NCBI GenBank assembly: GCA_050260355.1
Contig: JBLNBZ010000093.1
Span: 1 to 37,485, forward strand
Direction: 5' to 3'
Origin: CADEFX01 sp050260355
GTDB lineage: Bacteria; Pseudomonadota; Alphaproteobacteria; Rhizobiales; Hyphomicrobiaceae
Length of the DNA stretch: 37,485 bases
Both the position numbers and the translations under genes were made by a program. Within the stretch, counting starts at the first letter, position 1, and the number at the start of each line of letters is the position of its first letter. Shown one piece after another: positions 1 through 6,953 of the stretch. The notes below the pieces were generated by a model. The model was not told the DNA's origin. It made no database searches and saw nothing but the letters and a program-made list of their open reading frames with translations.

Positions 1-6
1 CCCTTC

Positions 7-108
7 GGGCCGAGCGCCGATGCGGGATCCAGCGCAAGACTCGGTCGCAGACGCGGGAGACCTGGGCCCGGATCCCGGCTCGCGTTCACGCTTTGCGCTC
101 ACTTGGCC
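7..108 (+). repeat. Dispersed repeat, copy A (partial)
   Basis: This stretch is an imperfect reverse-complement match to 29023-29122. Positions 7-38 equal the reverse complement of 29091-29122 over 32 bases; 71-87 and 94-108 are further exact blocks of 17 and 15 bases, with a diverged middle. It lies just downstream of the E1 beta stop, in an intergenic position. The outer ends seen in copy B (GTCATTCCGG and CGGGATGAC) are not kept here, so this copy looks eroded. Confidence 0.75.
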
Positions 109-198
109 GCGACGACGCAAGCGGTGGTTCGAGCAAGAGCGGCGCCCGCATCACCCGAGCGATCGAGCGCGGCTTCGCCCTACCCATTTTCGCCCAGC

Positions 199-1161
199 TC
201 AGGACCCCTTGAGAACCTCCCGCACGCCCGCGGCGATGCGATTGCGGTCGGGAAACACGTGATCCTCCAGCACCGGGCTGTAAGGGATCGGCACTGCCAA
301 GGCGCACACCCGCTTCACCGGCGCCTTGAGCCTGGCGAACGTCGCCGCATCCTCCGTCACCAGCGCCGCGATCTCGGCCGACGCGCCCGCGGTCGGTCCC
401 GCCTCGTCGGCCACAACGAGCCTGCCCGTCCTGCGCACCGACTCGCGGATCGTCTGCGCATCCATCGGCACCAGCGTGCGCGGGTCGACGACCTCGACCG
501 AGATGCCCTCCTTCTCCAGCGTCTCTGCAGCGGCGAGCGCCTCGTGCACGAGCCAGGCGAGCGCCACCACCGTCACATCCTTGCCCGCTCGCTTGACGTC
601 GGCCTTGCCGATCGGAACCGTGTAGTCGCCGTCGGGCACCGTGCCCTTGTGGCCGGCCAGCCGGTTCGACTCGAAGGAGATGACCGGGTTGTTGTCGCGA
701 ATTGCCGACTTGAGCAGGCCCTTGGCATCGGCGGGCGTCGAGGGAAGTATGATCTTGAGCCCCGACAGGTTCATGAACATCGAGTACGGGCTCTGCGAGT
801 GCTGCGCGGCAAGCCGCGTGCCGCCGCCCACACCGGCGCGAAACAGGATGGGGAACTTCGCCTGCCCGCCGAACATGTAATGGATCTTCGACGCCTGATT
901 GACGATCTGGTCCATGGCCACGAACGAGAACGTCACCTGCCGCCAGTCCACGATCGGCCGAAAGCCCGAGCCCGCGGCGCCGATGGCCATGCCAGTGAAC
1001 GCGCCTTCCGTGATCGGCGTCGCCCGTGCGCGGCGCTCGCCGAACTCCTCGAGCAGGCTCGGAATGGCGTCCGTCGTCATGTAGAAGATCTTGGGGTCGC
1101 GCCGCATTTCTTCCGTGACGGCTTCCAGCGCAGCCTGCGCATACGTGATCTCTCGCATCAT
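199..1161 (-). CDS. Thiamine-diphosphate-dependent dehydrogenase E1 subunit beta
   Basis: Beta subunit of a heterotetrameric 2-oxoacid (pyruvate/acetoin/branched-chain type) dehydrogenase E1, which decarboxylates a 2-oxo acid or acetoin on thiamine diphosphate and passes the acyl group to lipoyl E2. The 320-residue length fits the family. It starts with the usual REITYAQAALEAVTEEM block, has the pyrimidine-binding-domain segment ITEGAFTGMAIGAA near residue 50, and the transketolase C-terminal domain segment with VEVVDPRTLVPMD near 225. The start is one of two adjacent ATGs (1161 or 1158), preceded by GGGAG. The E1 alpha stop is 10 bases upstream, so the two are co-transcribed and presumably translationally linked. 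No E2 or E3 gene follows before the window edge; instead a repeat element is found. The substrate cannot be told from sequence alone. Confidence 0.9.
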   Translation of the reverse strand: MMREITYAQAALEAVTEEMRRDPKIFYMTTDAIPSLLEEFGERRARATPITEGAFTGMAIGAAGSGFRPIVDWRQVTFSFVAMDQIVNQASKIHYMFGGQAKFPILFRAGVGGGTRLAAQHSQSPYSMFMNLSGLKIILPSTPADAKGLLKSAIRDNNPVISFESNRLAGHKGTVPDGDYTVPIGKADVKRAGKDVTVVALAWLVHEALAAAETLEKEGISVEVVDPRTLVPMDAQTIRESVRRTGRLVVADEAGPTAGASAEIAALVTEDAATFARLKAPVKRVCALAVPIPYSPVLEDHVFPDRNRIAAGVREVLKGS

Positions 1162-1171
1162 CGGCTCCCGC

Positions 1172-2140
1172 TCAATCGGCGAACACGTCTTCCAGCGCCT
1201 TCTCGGGCGCCGGGAAGGGACTGGCCTCGGCGAAAGCGACGGATTTCTCGATCGCCGCCAGGATCTCCTTGTCCATCTTCTGCCATTCCTCCTCGCTCAG
1301 CTGGCCCTGCTGGGCCTTCAGGTGCTTGATGAGCCGGGCGATCGGATCTTCCTTCTTCCACGCCTCGATCTCCTCCTTCGGGCGGTAGTCGGGCTGGCCC
1401 TTGCGCTCGGTGTGCGCGCGCCAGCGATAGGTTTTGCACTCCAGAAGTGTCGGTCCCTCACCCGCCCGCGCTCGCGCAACCGCCTCGCGCGCGGCCTCAT
1501 ACACCGCCAGCACGTCGTTGCCGTCGACCACGACGCCCGGGATACCGTAGCCCGCGGCGCGGCCGGCCACATCGCGCATGGCGTGTGTGGACGCCGCCGA
1601 GGTCTGCGCCGCGTACAGGTTGTTCTCGCACACATAGATCACCGGCAGCTTCCAGGCAGCGGCGATATTGATCGACTCGTGGAAGGGCCCCGCGTTTGAC
1701 GCGCCGTCGCCGAAGAACGAGACCGCCACACGCCCCTTGCCTTCGAGCTGGGCGGCAAGCCCCGCACCGGTGATGATCGAGATGCCGCCGGCGACGATGC
1801 CGTTGGCGCCCAGCATGCCGATGCCGAAATCGGCGATGTGCATCGAGCCGCCCTTGCCCTTGCAATAGCCGGCCTCGCGCCCGTAGAGCTCGGCCATCAT
1901 GCGGTTGAGGTCGGCGCCCTTGGCGATACAGTGGCCGTGCCCGCGATGCGTGCTGATGATCTGGTCGTCCTTGTTGAGCGCGGCGCACACGCCGACGGCC
2001 ACAGCCTCCTCGCCGATATAGCAATGCACCACGCCGTAGATCTTGCCGGCGTGGTAGTCGGCCGAAGCCCGCTCCTCGAAGCGGCGGATGGTTTGCATCA
2101 AGCGCAACATCTCGCGCTGCATGCTTGGAGTTGGATGCAT
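1172..2140 (-). CDS. Thiamine-diphosphate-dependent dehydrogenase E1 subunit alpha
   Basis: Alpha subunit partner of the adjacent E1 beta. It carries the thiamine diphosphate motif GDG at 144-146 ending in the NN pair at 173-174, the THRGHGH block near 64-70, and the YCKGKGGSMHI block near 92-102 typical of the AcoA/PdhA group. Length 322 is normal for the short E1 alpha family. The start at 2140 has GAGGGA eight bases upstream. The gene lies 38 bases after the VOC gene on the same strand and 10 before E1 beta. Overall style is closest to acetoin dehydrogenase/pyruvate dehydrogenase E1 alpha, but naming the substrate would be a guess. As the operon also encodes a periplasmic binding protein and a VOC enzyme, a catabolic rather than central-metabolism role is likely (inference). 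Confidence 0.9.
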   Translation of the reverse strand: MHPTPSMQREMLRLMQTIRRFEERASADYHAGKIYGVVHCYIGEEAVAVGVCAALNKDDQIISTHRGHGHCIAKGADLNRMMAELYGREAGYCKGKGGSMHIADFGIGMLGANGIVAGGISIITGAGLAAQLEGKGRVAVSFFGDGASNAGPFHESINIAAAWKLPVIYVCENNLYAAQTSAASTHAMRDVAGRAAGYGIPGVVVDGNDVLAVYEAAREAVARARAGEGPTLLECKTYRWRAHTERKGQPDYRPKEEIEAWKKEDPIARLIKHLKAQQGQLSEEEWQKMDKEILAAIEKSVAFAEASPFPAPEKALEDVFAD

Positions 2141-2178
2141 CTATTTATTCCCTCGACTGCGAATAATGGCGACCGGCG

Positions 2179-3051
2179 CTAGCCGACCGGCAACGACCAG
2201 CTCAGCTCCTCGTACCCTGGAGCATAGCTGCGATTGGTCTGGGCCGGATTGCGATTGACGAGCGGCCGTGCGTAAAGCGGGTGGCGCATGCTGCGCGTCT
2301 CGTGCTCCAGCGTGACGAGCAATCGCCCATCATCAGGGTCGACGATATCCTGAAAGCGGTACTGATGCTGGTCGCTCTCCTGCGTAATGAGGCCGCGCTG
2401 CAGGAGCCAGCGGTGGGGGCTGGAGAAATCGGCGAGGTAGATGGCGATGTGATGGCCATCGAAGACCGGCTGGGGCGCAGTCGTCTCGCGGTAGATGAGC
2501 TCCTGGCCCGCGCCGACTGATACGCGCGCATACCGCACGCCGCCGCTCTCTGCGGCGGTAGCCTTGGTGCGCACGATGCTCGTGTAGAACCGCACGATGC
2601 CGTCGACCGTGCCAGGCGGCGTATCGACCTCGACATAGGCCATGCCCAGCATCATACGGCCGAAGCGCGGTCCGGGCTCGTAGCAGCGGATGCGGTTGCC
2701 CCACGGGCACGTGGCCTCGACGAAGTCGTTGTGCTCCTTGACGGCGAAGCGCGTACCCTCGAGCGGCTGGGCGACCTCCCGCAGCCGCCGCAGCAGGGCC
2801 TCGCGATCCGGGATCACCACGCCCGTATGCCCGCGCAGGACCTGCGGCTCTCCGGACGGCAGATGGAACTGGCTGCGCCCGACGTTGATCCACATGTTGC
2901 CGACGCCGGTCATCAGGTAGGGGTCGCGCGTGAGGCCGAGCCCCATCACATAGAACAGCGTGGCGAGCCTCTGATCGGGAACACGCGTGTTGACGTGCTC
3001 GAGAGCCACGATATTGCCGAGATCTTCCTCGGTTCGGTCGTATTGAGCCAC
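2179..3051 (-). CDS. Two-domain VOC (glyoxalase/extradiol-like) family protein
   Basis: A 290-residue protein of two vicinal-oxygen-chelate modules. The N-terminal module has LEHVNTRVPD (H19), QFHL (H63), GHTGVV (H75) and RCYEPG (E125), so plausible metal ligands are present. The second module begins at GMAYVEVDT, where the usual first His is Tyr (Y139), but it keeps HHIAIY (H200/H201) and VTLEHE (E249). The start codon is GTG at 3051, chosen because GGAGG lies eight bases upstream. It sits 18 bases after the binding-protein gene and 38 before E1 alpha in one operon. The fold points to a ring-cleaving dioxygenase, isomerase or lyase acting on the imported compound; the exact reaction cannot be read from sequence. 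Confidence 0.75.
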   Translation of the reverse strand: MAQYDRTEEDLGNIVALEHVNTRVPDQRLATLFYVMGLGLTRDPYLMTGVGNMWINVGRSQFHLPSGEPQVLRGHTGVVIPDREALLRRLREVAQPLEGTRFAVKEHNDFVEATCPWGNRIRCYEPGPRFGRMMLGMAYVEVDTPPGTVDGIVRFYTSIVRTKATAAESGGVRYARVSVGAGQELIYRETTAPQPVFDGHHIAIYLADFSSPHRWLLQRGLITQESDQHQYRFQDIVDPDDGRLLVTLEHETRSMRHPLYARPLVNRNPAQTNRSYAPGYEELSWSLPVG

Positions 3052-3069
3052 CCCCTCAGCCTCCCTGCA

Positions 3070-4395
3070 TCAAGCGCCGTAGATCTTCTCGAGCTCGGCG
3101 TGCGCCCACTTCACGGCATCCTCCGGCGGCATGCCCTGGATCGCCTTCGCGTACATATCCGTGATGATGTACTTGGAGACGGCCTCGGCGGCCTTGCGGC
3201 CGGCGGGACCCGGCCAGCCCGGGGCGCGGGCCGACTGAATAACATCCTTGAAGGGCGCCATCACAGGATCCTTCTCCCAGATCGGATGCTTCGACCATTC
3301 GCGTGTGGCGGGAATCGAGAATCCCTGCTGCGACACGAACCACTTCTCGAACACCGCGCGCGAGCTCAGCCAGCGCAGGAAGTCCTTCGCCGCCTTCTGG
3401 TTCTTGGAATACTTCATGACCATGTGCGACTGCGGCGGATGCAGAGTGGCAAGTGCCGCAGGTCCGCGCGGATAAGGCGCATGCCGGATATCGTCCTTGA
3501 GCGGCGTGCCCTTCTCGGTCTTGTACTGATCCGGCTTGCGCAGCGCCTCGATGTAGATCGAGGCGGCATTGCTGGTTGCGCAGATGGTGCCTGCGAGAAA
3601 CGCGCGGTTGTTGTTGCTGTCGTCCCAGGCGAGCCCACCCTCGTCGTGCGCGTCCTTCCAAAAACCGGTCATGAACTTGACCGACTCCAGCGTCTCCTTG
3701 CTGTTGAGCGCCACCGTCTTGCCGTCGCTCTCCACCTCCTTGCCGCCCCACGACCACAGGTAGGGGTAGGAGAAGGCCGGGGCATCGTTGTAGGTGTGCC
3801 CGACTGTCTGCCCGATCGGCAAGCCCTTGGCCTTGAGCTTCTTTCCTGCGTCGCGATAGGTCTCCCATGTGGTCGGAAACTGGCTGTAGCCGATCTCGTC
3901 GAACCACGACTTGCGATAGCAGAGGAGAATGCCGAGCGCGCACCACGGCACGGCGAGATAGCCGTGATCGCCCTTGGTGACCGTAGTCAGAATGTCGTGG
4001 AACCCGCCCTGCTCCTTGGCGATGTCGTCGGCGACGTCGGTGACATCGACGACGCTCTCGGCATAAAGGTGCGGCCAGTTGTGCTGGGCATGCACGACGT
4101 CGGCGCCGGTCCCGGACTGGATGGCGGAGGCGATGCGCGGCTGCAGGTCGTTGCCGTTGATGGCCTCGAAGTTGATCTTGACGCCGAGCGCCTTCTCCGC
4201 CTCCGGCAGCAGCTCGCGCTTGAGCAGGGCGTCGGAGGCCGGAACGAAATCGCCGAGCCGCAGCCAGTGCACGGTCGTGCCTTGTGCGTAGGCCGGCGCC
4301 CTGCCGGTGGCGAGAATGCCGGCCAGTCCGGAGGTGGTCCCGAGCGCCCCGGCGCCTGATAGCCGCAAGAAGCCGCGACGTGAAACCTTAGGCAT
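3070..4395 (-). CDS. Tat-exported ABC transporter sugar-type solute-binding protein
   Basis: Periplasmic binding protein of the extracellular family 1 (maltose/sugar-type) group, 441 residues. The N-terminus has a twin-arginine signal, SRRGFLRLSG at residues 5-14, a hydrophobic stretch and a likely cleavage after AYA at 35-37. The body has family features such as AFSYPYLWSWGG and the C-terminal AVKWAHAELEKI. The ATG at 4395 is chosen over the longer frame from 4425 because AGGAGG sits at 4403-4408 and the Tat motif then falls at the right distance. It is the first gene of the operon that continues with the VOC enzyme and E1 alpha/beta. No permease or ATPase gene is adjacent in the window, so the transporter partners are elsewhere or left of the edge. 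Confidence 0.88.
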   Translation of the reverse strand: MPKVSRRGFLRLSGAGALGTTSGLAGILATGRAPAYAQGTTVHWLRLGDFVPASDALLKRELLPEAEKALGVKINFEAINGNDLQPRIASAIQSGTGADVVHAQHNWPHLYAESVVDVTDVADDIAKEQGGFHDILTTVTKGDHGYLAVPWCALGILLCYRKSWFDEIGYSQFPTTWETYRDAGKKLKAKGLPIGQTVGHTYNDAPAFSYPYLWSWGGKEVESDGKTVALNSKETLESVKFMTGFWKDAHDEGGLAWDDSNNNRAFLAGTICATSNAASIYIEALRKPDQYKTEKGTPLKDDIRHAPYPRGPAALATLHPPQSHMVMKYSKNQKAAKDFLRWLSSRAVFEKWFVSQQGFSIPATREWSKHPIWEKDPVMAPFKDVIQSARAPGWPGPAGRKAAEAVSKYIITDMYAKAIQGMPPEDAVKWAHAELEKIYGA

Positions 4396-4951
4396 GAGCT
4401 TTCCTCCTGCGCTGCGCTGTCCCACGCATTGGAGCCGGCCGAAGCAGAGGCCGCGGGCGAACTCTGGACGCGATTAGAGCGCATTTGCGGGCGCGCCGCC
4501 ATAGATGGCCCGCGCATCTGGCCTGCGTGGCCGCGGGGCCGTCAGCCGTCCGCAGAGGCCATGCTGCGCGCGCCGGTCCGCCCCGCTTGCCCCGTCCGAG
4601 GAGCGCCGAAGACGCTGGTGCCCCGCGTCTCTCTAGGGATGTTGGCGTACGCGGCCTGAGCCGCGGACACAGCGGGCGCGACCTCCGACGGACCGGGCGC
4701 GCCGATATCTCCTTCTCAGCTCCCGGCTTGAGCAGCCCCGGTGCGGCGTAAGCCGTGAGACCGATCAACTCCCCCAAGTGCGTGAGCTCGCCTCGCCATG
4801 GCCCACGTCCGGGTCAAGACATCGAGCCGGAGGCATGGCAAGACACCGAGCCTGGCAACGGGTAGCTTTGCGCACCGATCTGCGCTATCTCGTCCTGGCG
4901 ACGGACGCCGCGATTTGCTATGAGGCGGCCTCCGAGCCGCACGGCTCCCAT
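4396..4951. other. Intergenic gap without recognised gene
   Basis: About 555 bases lie between the binding-protein start and tRNA-Asn. Open frames here lack ribosome sites and family features. Two small patterns are visible: a near direct repeat CAAGACATCGAGCC / CAAGACACCGAGCC at 4815-4828 and 4839-4852, and the hairpin GAGCC-GCAC-GGCTC at 4934-4947 just before the tRNA. The stretch presumably holds promoters for the leftward operon and for the tRNA, but no convincing -35/-10 pair was found. Confidence 0.5.
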
Positions 4952-5026
4952 TCCGCGGTAGCTCAACGGTAGAGCAACCGGCTGTTAACCGGTTGGTTGT
5001 AGGTTCGAATCCTACCCGCGGAGCCA
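4952..5026 (+). tRNA. tRNA-Asn (GUU)
   Basis: A full cloverleaf can be folded. The acceptor stem TCCGCGG (4952-4958) pairs with CCGCGGA (5016-5022); the D arm is GCTC/GAGC; the anticodon stem ACCGG/CCGGT encloses the loop CTGTTAA with anticodon GTT at 4984-4986; the T arm GTAGG/CCTAC encloses TTCGAAT. The discriminator base is G, and CCA is encoded at 5024-5026. It is the only RNA gene seen in the window. Confidence 0.97.
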
Positions 5027-5194
5027 TTTCGCCGGCTCGCAACCCACGGCCGAATACCGTCCTGGCTCGCACCAGATCGCAGGCCGGCAGCTCTCGAGCA
5101 GCCTTCGAATCCGGCAGGATGCCCCCCGCACAGCATCGCCAGACGGCTACCGGGCGTGGGGTCATCGGCACCACGACACATCGAGGCTTCGGTC

Positions 5195-5440
5195 ATGGAT
5201 GACAAGCGACACATAGCGCGGACCAGAGCGCTGAAGGGCGCCAAGATCGTTTTTGGAGGCGGTACGCAGGTGATCGACTGCACCATCCGCAACCGCTCGG
5301 ACGAGGGCGCACAAATCAAGGTCGCCAGCGTCGTCGGGATTCCTGACCACTTCGATCTGCTCGACACGACGACCGGCGAGCGCAAGGCTGCCACGGTCGC
5401 CTGGCGCAAGCCGGCCGCGATGGGCGTCGTATTCGATTGA
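5195..5440 (+). CDS. Single-domain PilZ protein
   Basis: An 81-residue protein that is essentially one PilZ domain, the cyclic-di-GMP receptor fold. The arginine-rich entry KRHIARTRALKGAKI (residues 4-18) supplies the R-x3-R type motif, and NRSDEGAQI (33-41) the D/N-x-S-x2-G motif. The ATG at 5195 is preferred over an upstream ATG at 5156 because GAGG lies eight bases before it and PilZ proteins of this type begin a few residues before the Arg motif. Such stand-alone proteins are common in Hyphomicrobiales and usually affect motility or surface polysaccharide, but the partner is unknown. No partner gene is adjacent. Confidence 0.85.
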   Translation: MDDKRHIARTRALKGAKIVFGGGTQVIDCTIRNRSDEGAQIKVASVVGIPDHFDLLDTTTGERKAATVAWRKPAAMGVVFD

Positions 5441-5649
5441 ACCGGTCCCCGCCCGCTGCCCGGAGCCTGGCGGTGGCGTAGAAGGCCCCGTGCGTTGGAC
5501 CAGGGCTTACCGCTCGGGGCCGGCTTCGGGCTGCCCCCCGTGCTGGGCGTCCGGGCTAGTCGTCGCGATCAGGCCGCACGGGGGTGTTCGCCTTGACCAT
5601 CTTGCCCATTTGTTGCAGGCGCGACGTTTCGTCCACGTTGCACCCGAAA

Positions 5650-5712
5650 TCGCCTCTTGAGCGTTACAATTGTGCTGCATGTCGCCTCTTGAGCGTTACA
5701 ATTGTGCTGCAT
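5650..5712 (+). repeat. Tandem duplication of a 31-bp unit upstream of the 2TM gene
   Basis: Positions 5650-5680 and 5682-5712 are identical over 31 bases, period 32. Each unit holds TTGAGC, a TACAAT hexamer (5665-5670 and 5697-5702) close to a -10 box, and the 8-bp palindrome ACAATTGT. The second unit ends 33 bases before the ATG of the 2TM protein gene. This could be a doubled promoter or operator; it could also be a chance slippage duplication. Confidence 0.85.
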
Positions 5713-5745
5713 CCTGCGCTGGAAGGCCCGTTAGGAGAGACCCCC

Positions 5746-6012
5746 ATGGACGAACAAGCCAAGCTCGCGCGCGCGAAGCAGAAGGTCGAAGCCATGATGG
5801 GCTTCTATATCCACCTGATCGTATTCACGCTCGTCATTATCCTGCTGTTTGCGATCAACTATGCCGACGGGCCCGATTGGTGGGTGCAGTGGCCGCTCCT
5901 GGGGTGGGGTATCGGCATCGCCGCGCACGCCTTCGCCGTCTTCGGGCGCATGCCGAACCGCATCACGCTCTGGCAGCTCAGAAAGATCCGCGACCTGAAG
6001 GAGCGCATGTAG
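5746..6012 (+). CDS. 2TM domain membrane protein
   Basis: An 88-residue protein of the small two-transmembrane (2TM) domain family. A short basic amphipathic start (residues 1-17) is followed by helix 1 near 19-38 and helix 2 near 50-66, with the signature W-W-x2-W-P between them (WWVQWP at 45-50) and a charged tail that ends RKIRDLKERM. The ATG at 5746 follows AGGAGA, and the extra upstream frame has no family likeness. In other proteins this domain is fused to histidine kinases or LytTR regulators; here it stands alone. Function is unknown. The only notable feature nearby is the 31-bp tandem repeat in its leader. Confidence 0.8.
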   Translation: MDEQAKLARAKQKVEAMMGFYIHLIVFTLVIILLFAINYADGPDWWVQWPLLGWGIGIAAHAFAVFGRMPNRITLWQLRKIRDLKERM

Positions 6013-6022
6013 GGCCGCTAAG

Positions 6023-6055
6023 AGCCGCTGCGCCGCCCTCCGCAACGCAGCGGCT
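6023..6055. terminator. Hairpin between convergent genes, likely two-way terminator
   Basis: AGCCGCTGCG (6023-6032) and CGCAGCGGCT (6046-6055) form a perfect 10-bp stem with a 13-base loop. It fills the short gap between the converging 2TM and DUF1127-like genes. There is no strong T-run on either side, so efficiency is unsure. Confidence 0.65.
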
Positions 6056-6060
6056 TGGCT

Positions 6061-6309
6061 TCAGGCGATCCGCATGGCGATGGACAGCGCGCGCTGCCCT
6101 TCATCCGCCGTGCTCAGGCCCTGCGGCTTCTCGCACAGCTTGTCGAATGCGGCTCGCGTCAGGTCCGCGCGCTTCAGGCCCCGCTCGGCCAGCGCCTGAT
6201 CCGACATCGCATGCAAATGCTCATACTGGTGGGCGGCAGCGCGCGCCTGCGCGCAGACGGTCACGATTTCAACAACGCGGCTCAGCAGTCCAGGCTTGGG
6301 CGAGGGCAT
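6061..6309 (-). CDS. DUF1127-like small protein
   Basis: An 82-residue protein. Its centre, MSDQALAERGLKRADL, matches the DUF1127 pattern in which a helix is followed by L-x-D-x2-L-x2-[IR]G-[IL]-x-R-x-[DE]-[IL]. The start at 6309 (MPSPKPGLL) is chosen over 6324 because GGAGA lies seven bases upstream. Short DUF1127 proteins of alphaproteobacteria have been tied to phosphate and carbon metabolism and to RNA turnover, but the role of this longer relative is not known. It converges with the 2TM gene across a hairpin and is divergent from the cupin gene. No enzyme motif is visible. Confidence 0.65.
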   Translation of the reverse strand: MPSPKPGLLSRVVEIVTVCAQARAAAHQYEHLHAMSDQALAERGLKRADLTRAAFDKLCEKPQGLSTADEGQRALSIAMRIA

Positions 6310-6356
6310 GGGACTTCTCCGCAATGGTTCAAAGCAACGTCTGAATCACACCTTGG

Positions 6357-6374
6357 CGTGATCCCATCGTGATC
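6357..6374. promoter_or_regulatory. Direct repeat CGTGATC with 11-bp period
   Basis: CGTGATC occurs at 6357-6363 and again at 6368-6374, one helical turn apart, in the divergent gap between the DUF1127-like and cupin genes. The spacing fits a protein that binds two same-face half sites. No regulator can be named. Confidence 0.35.
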
Positions 6375-6404
6375 TTTGCCGAGACCCGGTGTCTGTCGCT
6401 GTTA

Positions 6405-6476
6405 CCCTGGGAACAGGGACGCAAAATCTCCCGCTGCTGACGCGGGCACGAGTCCTCCTTGCATACGCCGGTATGC
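6405..6476. promoter_or_regulatory. Two inverted repeats in the divergent gap before the cupin gene
   Basis: CCCTG-GGAA-CAGGG lies at 6405-6418 and GCATAC-GCCG-GTATGC at 6461-6476. Both arm pairs are perfect with 4-base centres, as expected for operators of dimeric regulators. The second is 72 bases before the cupin ATG. They are seen directly; their use as operators is inference. Confidence 0.35.
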
Positions 6477-6548
6477 GTATTCAGGCCCCGTCCCGGTGTC
6501 CCTATCGTCCTGGCTCTGGCGCGATGCCGCCTTGGACAGGAGAATGTC

Positions 6549-6953
6549 ATGGCCGATCAGCACAAACTTGCCGAACATGCGGAGAAGGCGGAGCTCAAAA
6601 GCTTCAGCAAGCCCGATGATGTGCGCACGTTTCCGAAGGGCCGGCTGGAGCTGGTCAAGGTCGGAGGGGCCATGATCGGCCGCGCCGTCTTCGAGCCCGG
6701 CTGGCGCTGGGCGACCTCGGTGCAGCCGCTGGCCCAAACCAAGAGCTGCGAGGCGCCGCACTTCCAGTATCACGTGTCGGGCGTGCTGCGGATCAAGATG
6801 GACGACGGCACCGAGTTCGACTGTCGCCCCGGCGACGTGTCGCTGCTTCCCTCCGGCCACGACGCCTGGGTGGTCGGCAACGAGCCGGCGGTGGTCGTCG
6901 ATTTCCAAGGCATGATCGACTACGCGAAGGAGGCGCGCGCGACCGCCGCTTAG
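6549..6953 (+). CDS. Small cupin-domain protein
   Basis: A 134-residue single cupin barrel. Cupin motif 1 is represented around EAPHFQYHVSG (H71, H75), and motif 2 around CRPGDVSLLPSGHDAW (H104), giving three His that could bind a metal. The protein opens with a charged helix and then FPKGRLELVKVGG. The ATG at 6549 has AGGAG eight bases upstream, while the longer frame from 6459 lacks a ribosome site. Many such proteins have no assigned reaction; some are sensors or simple dioxygenases. The stop codon overlaps that of the convergent LuxR-type gene by four bases, and the upstream gap holds two inverted repeats, so it may be regulated by a local dimeric factor. Confidence 0.8.
   Translation: MADQHKLAEHAEKAELKSFSKPDDVRTFPKGRLELVKVGGAMIGRAVFEPGWRWATSVQPLAQTKSCEAPHFQYHVSGVLRIKMDDGTEFDCRPGDVSLLPSGHDAWVVGNEPAVVVDFQGMIDYAKEARATAA

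Noticed and set aside
2731..4359. 542-residue plus-strand frame
   Set aside because: It is antisense to the VOC and binding-protein genes, which have Shine-Dalgarno sites, a signal peptide and motifs.
4716..5174. Minus-strand frame with a GFEPTTNRLT-type segment
   Set aside because: This segment is the antisense translation of tRNA-Asn, a well-known false protein in databases. There is no ribosome site.
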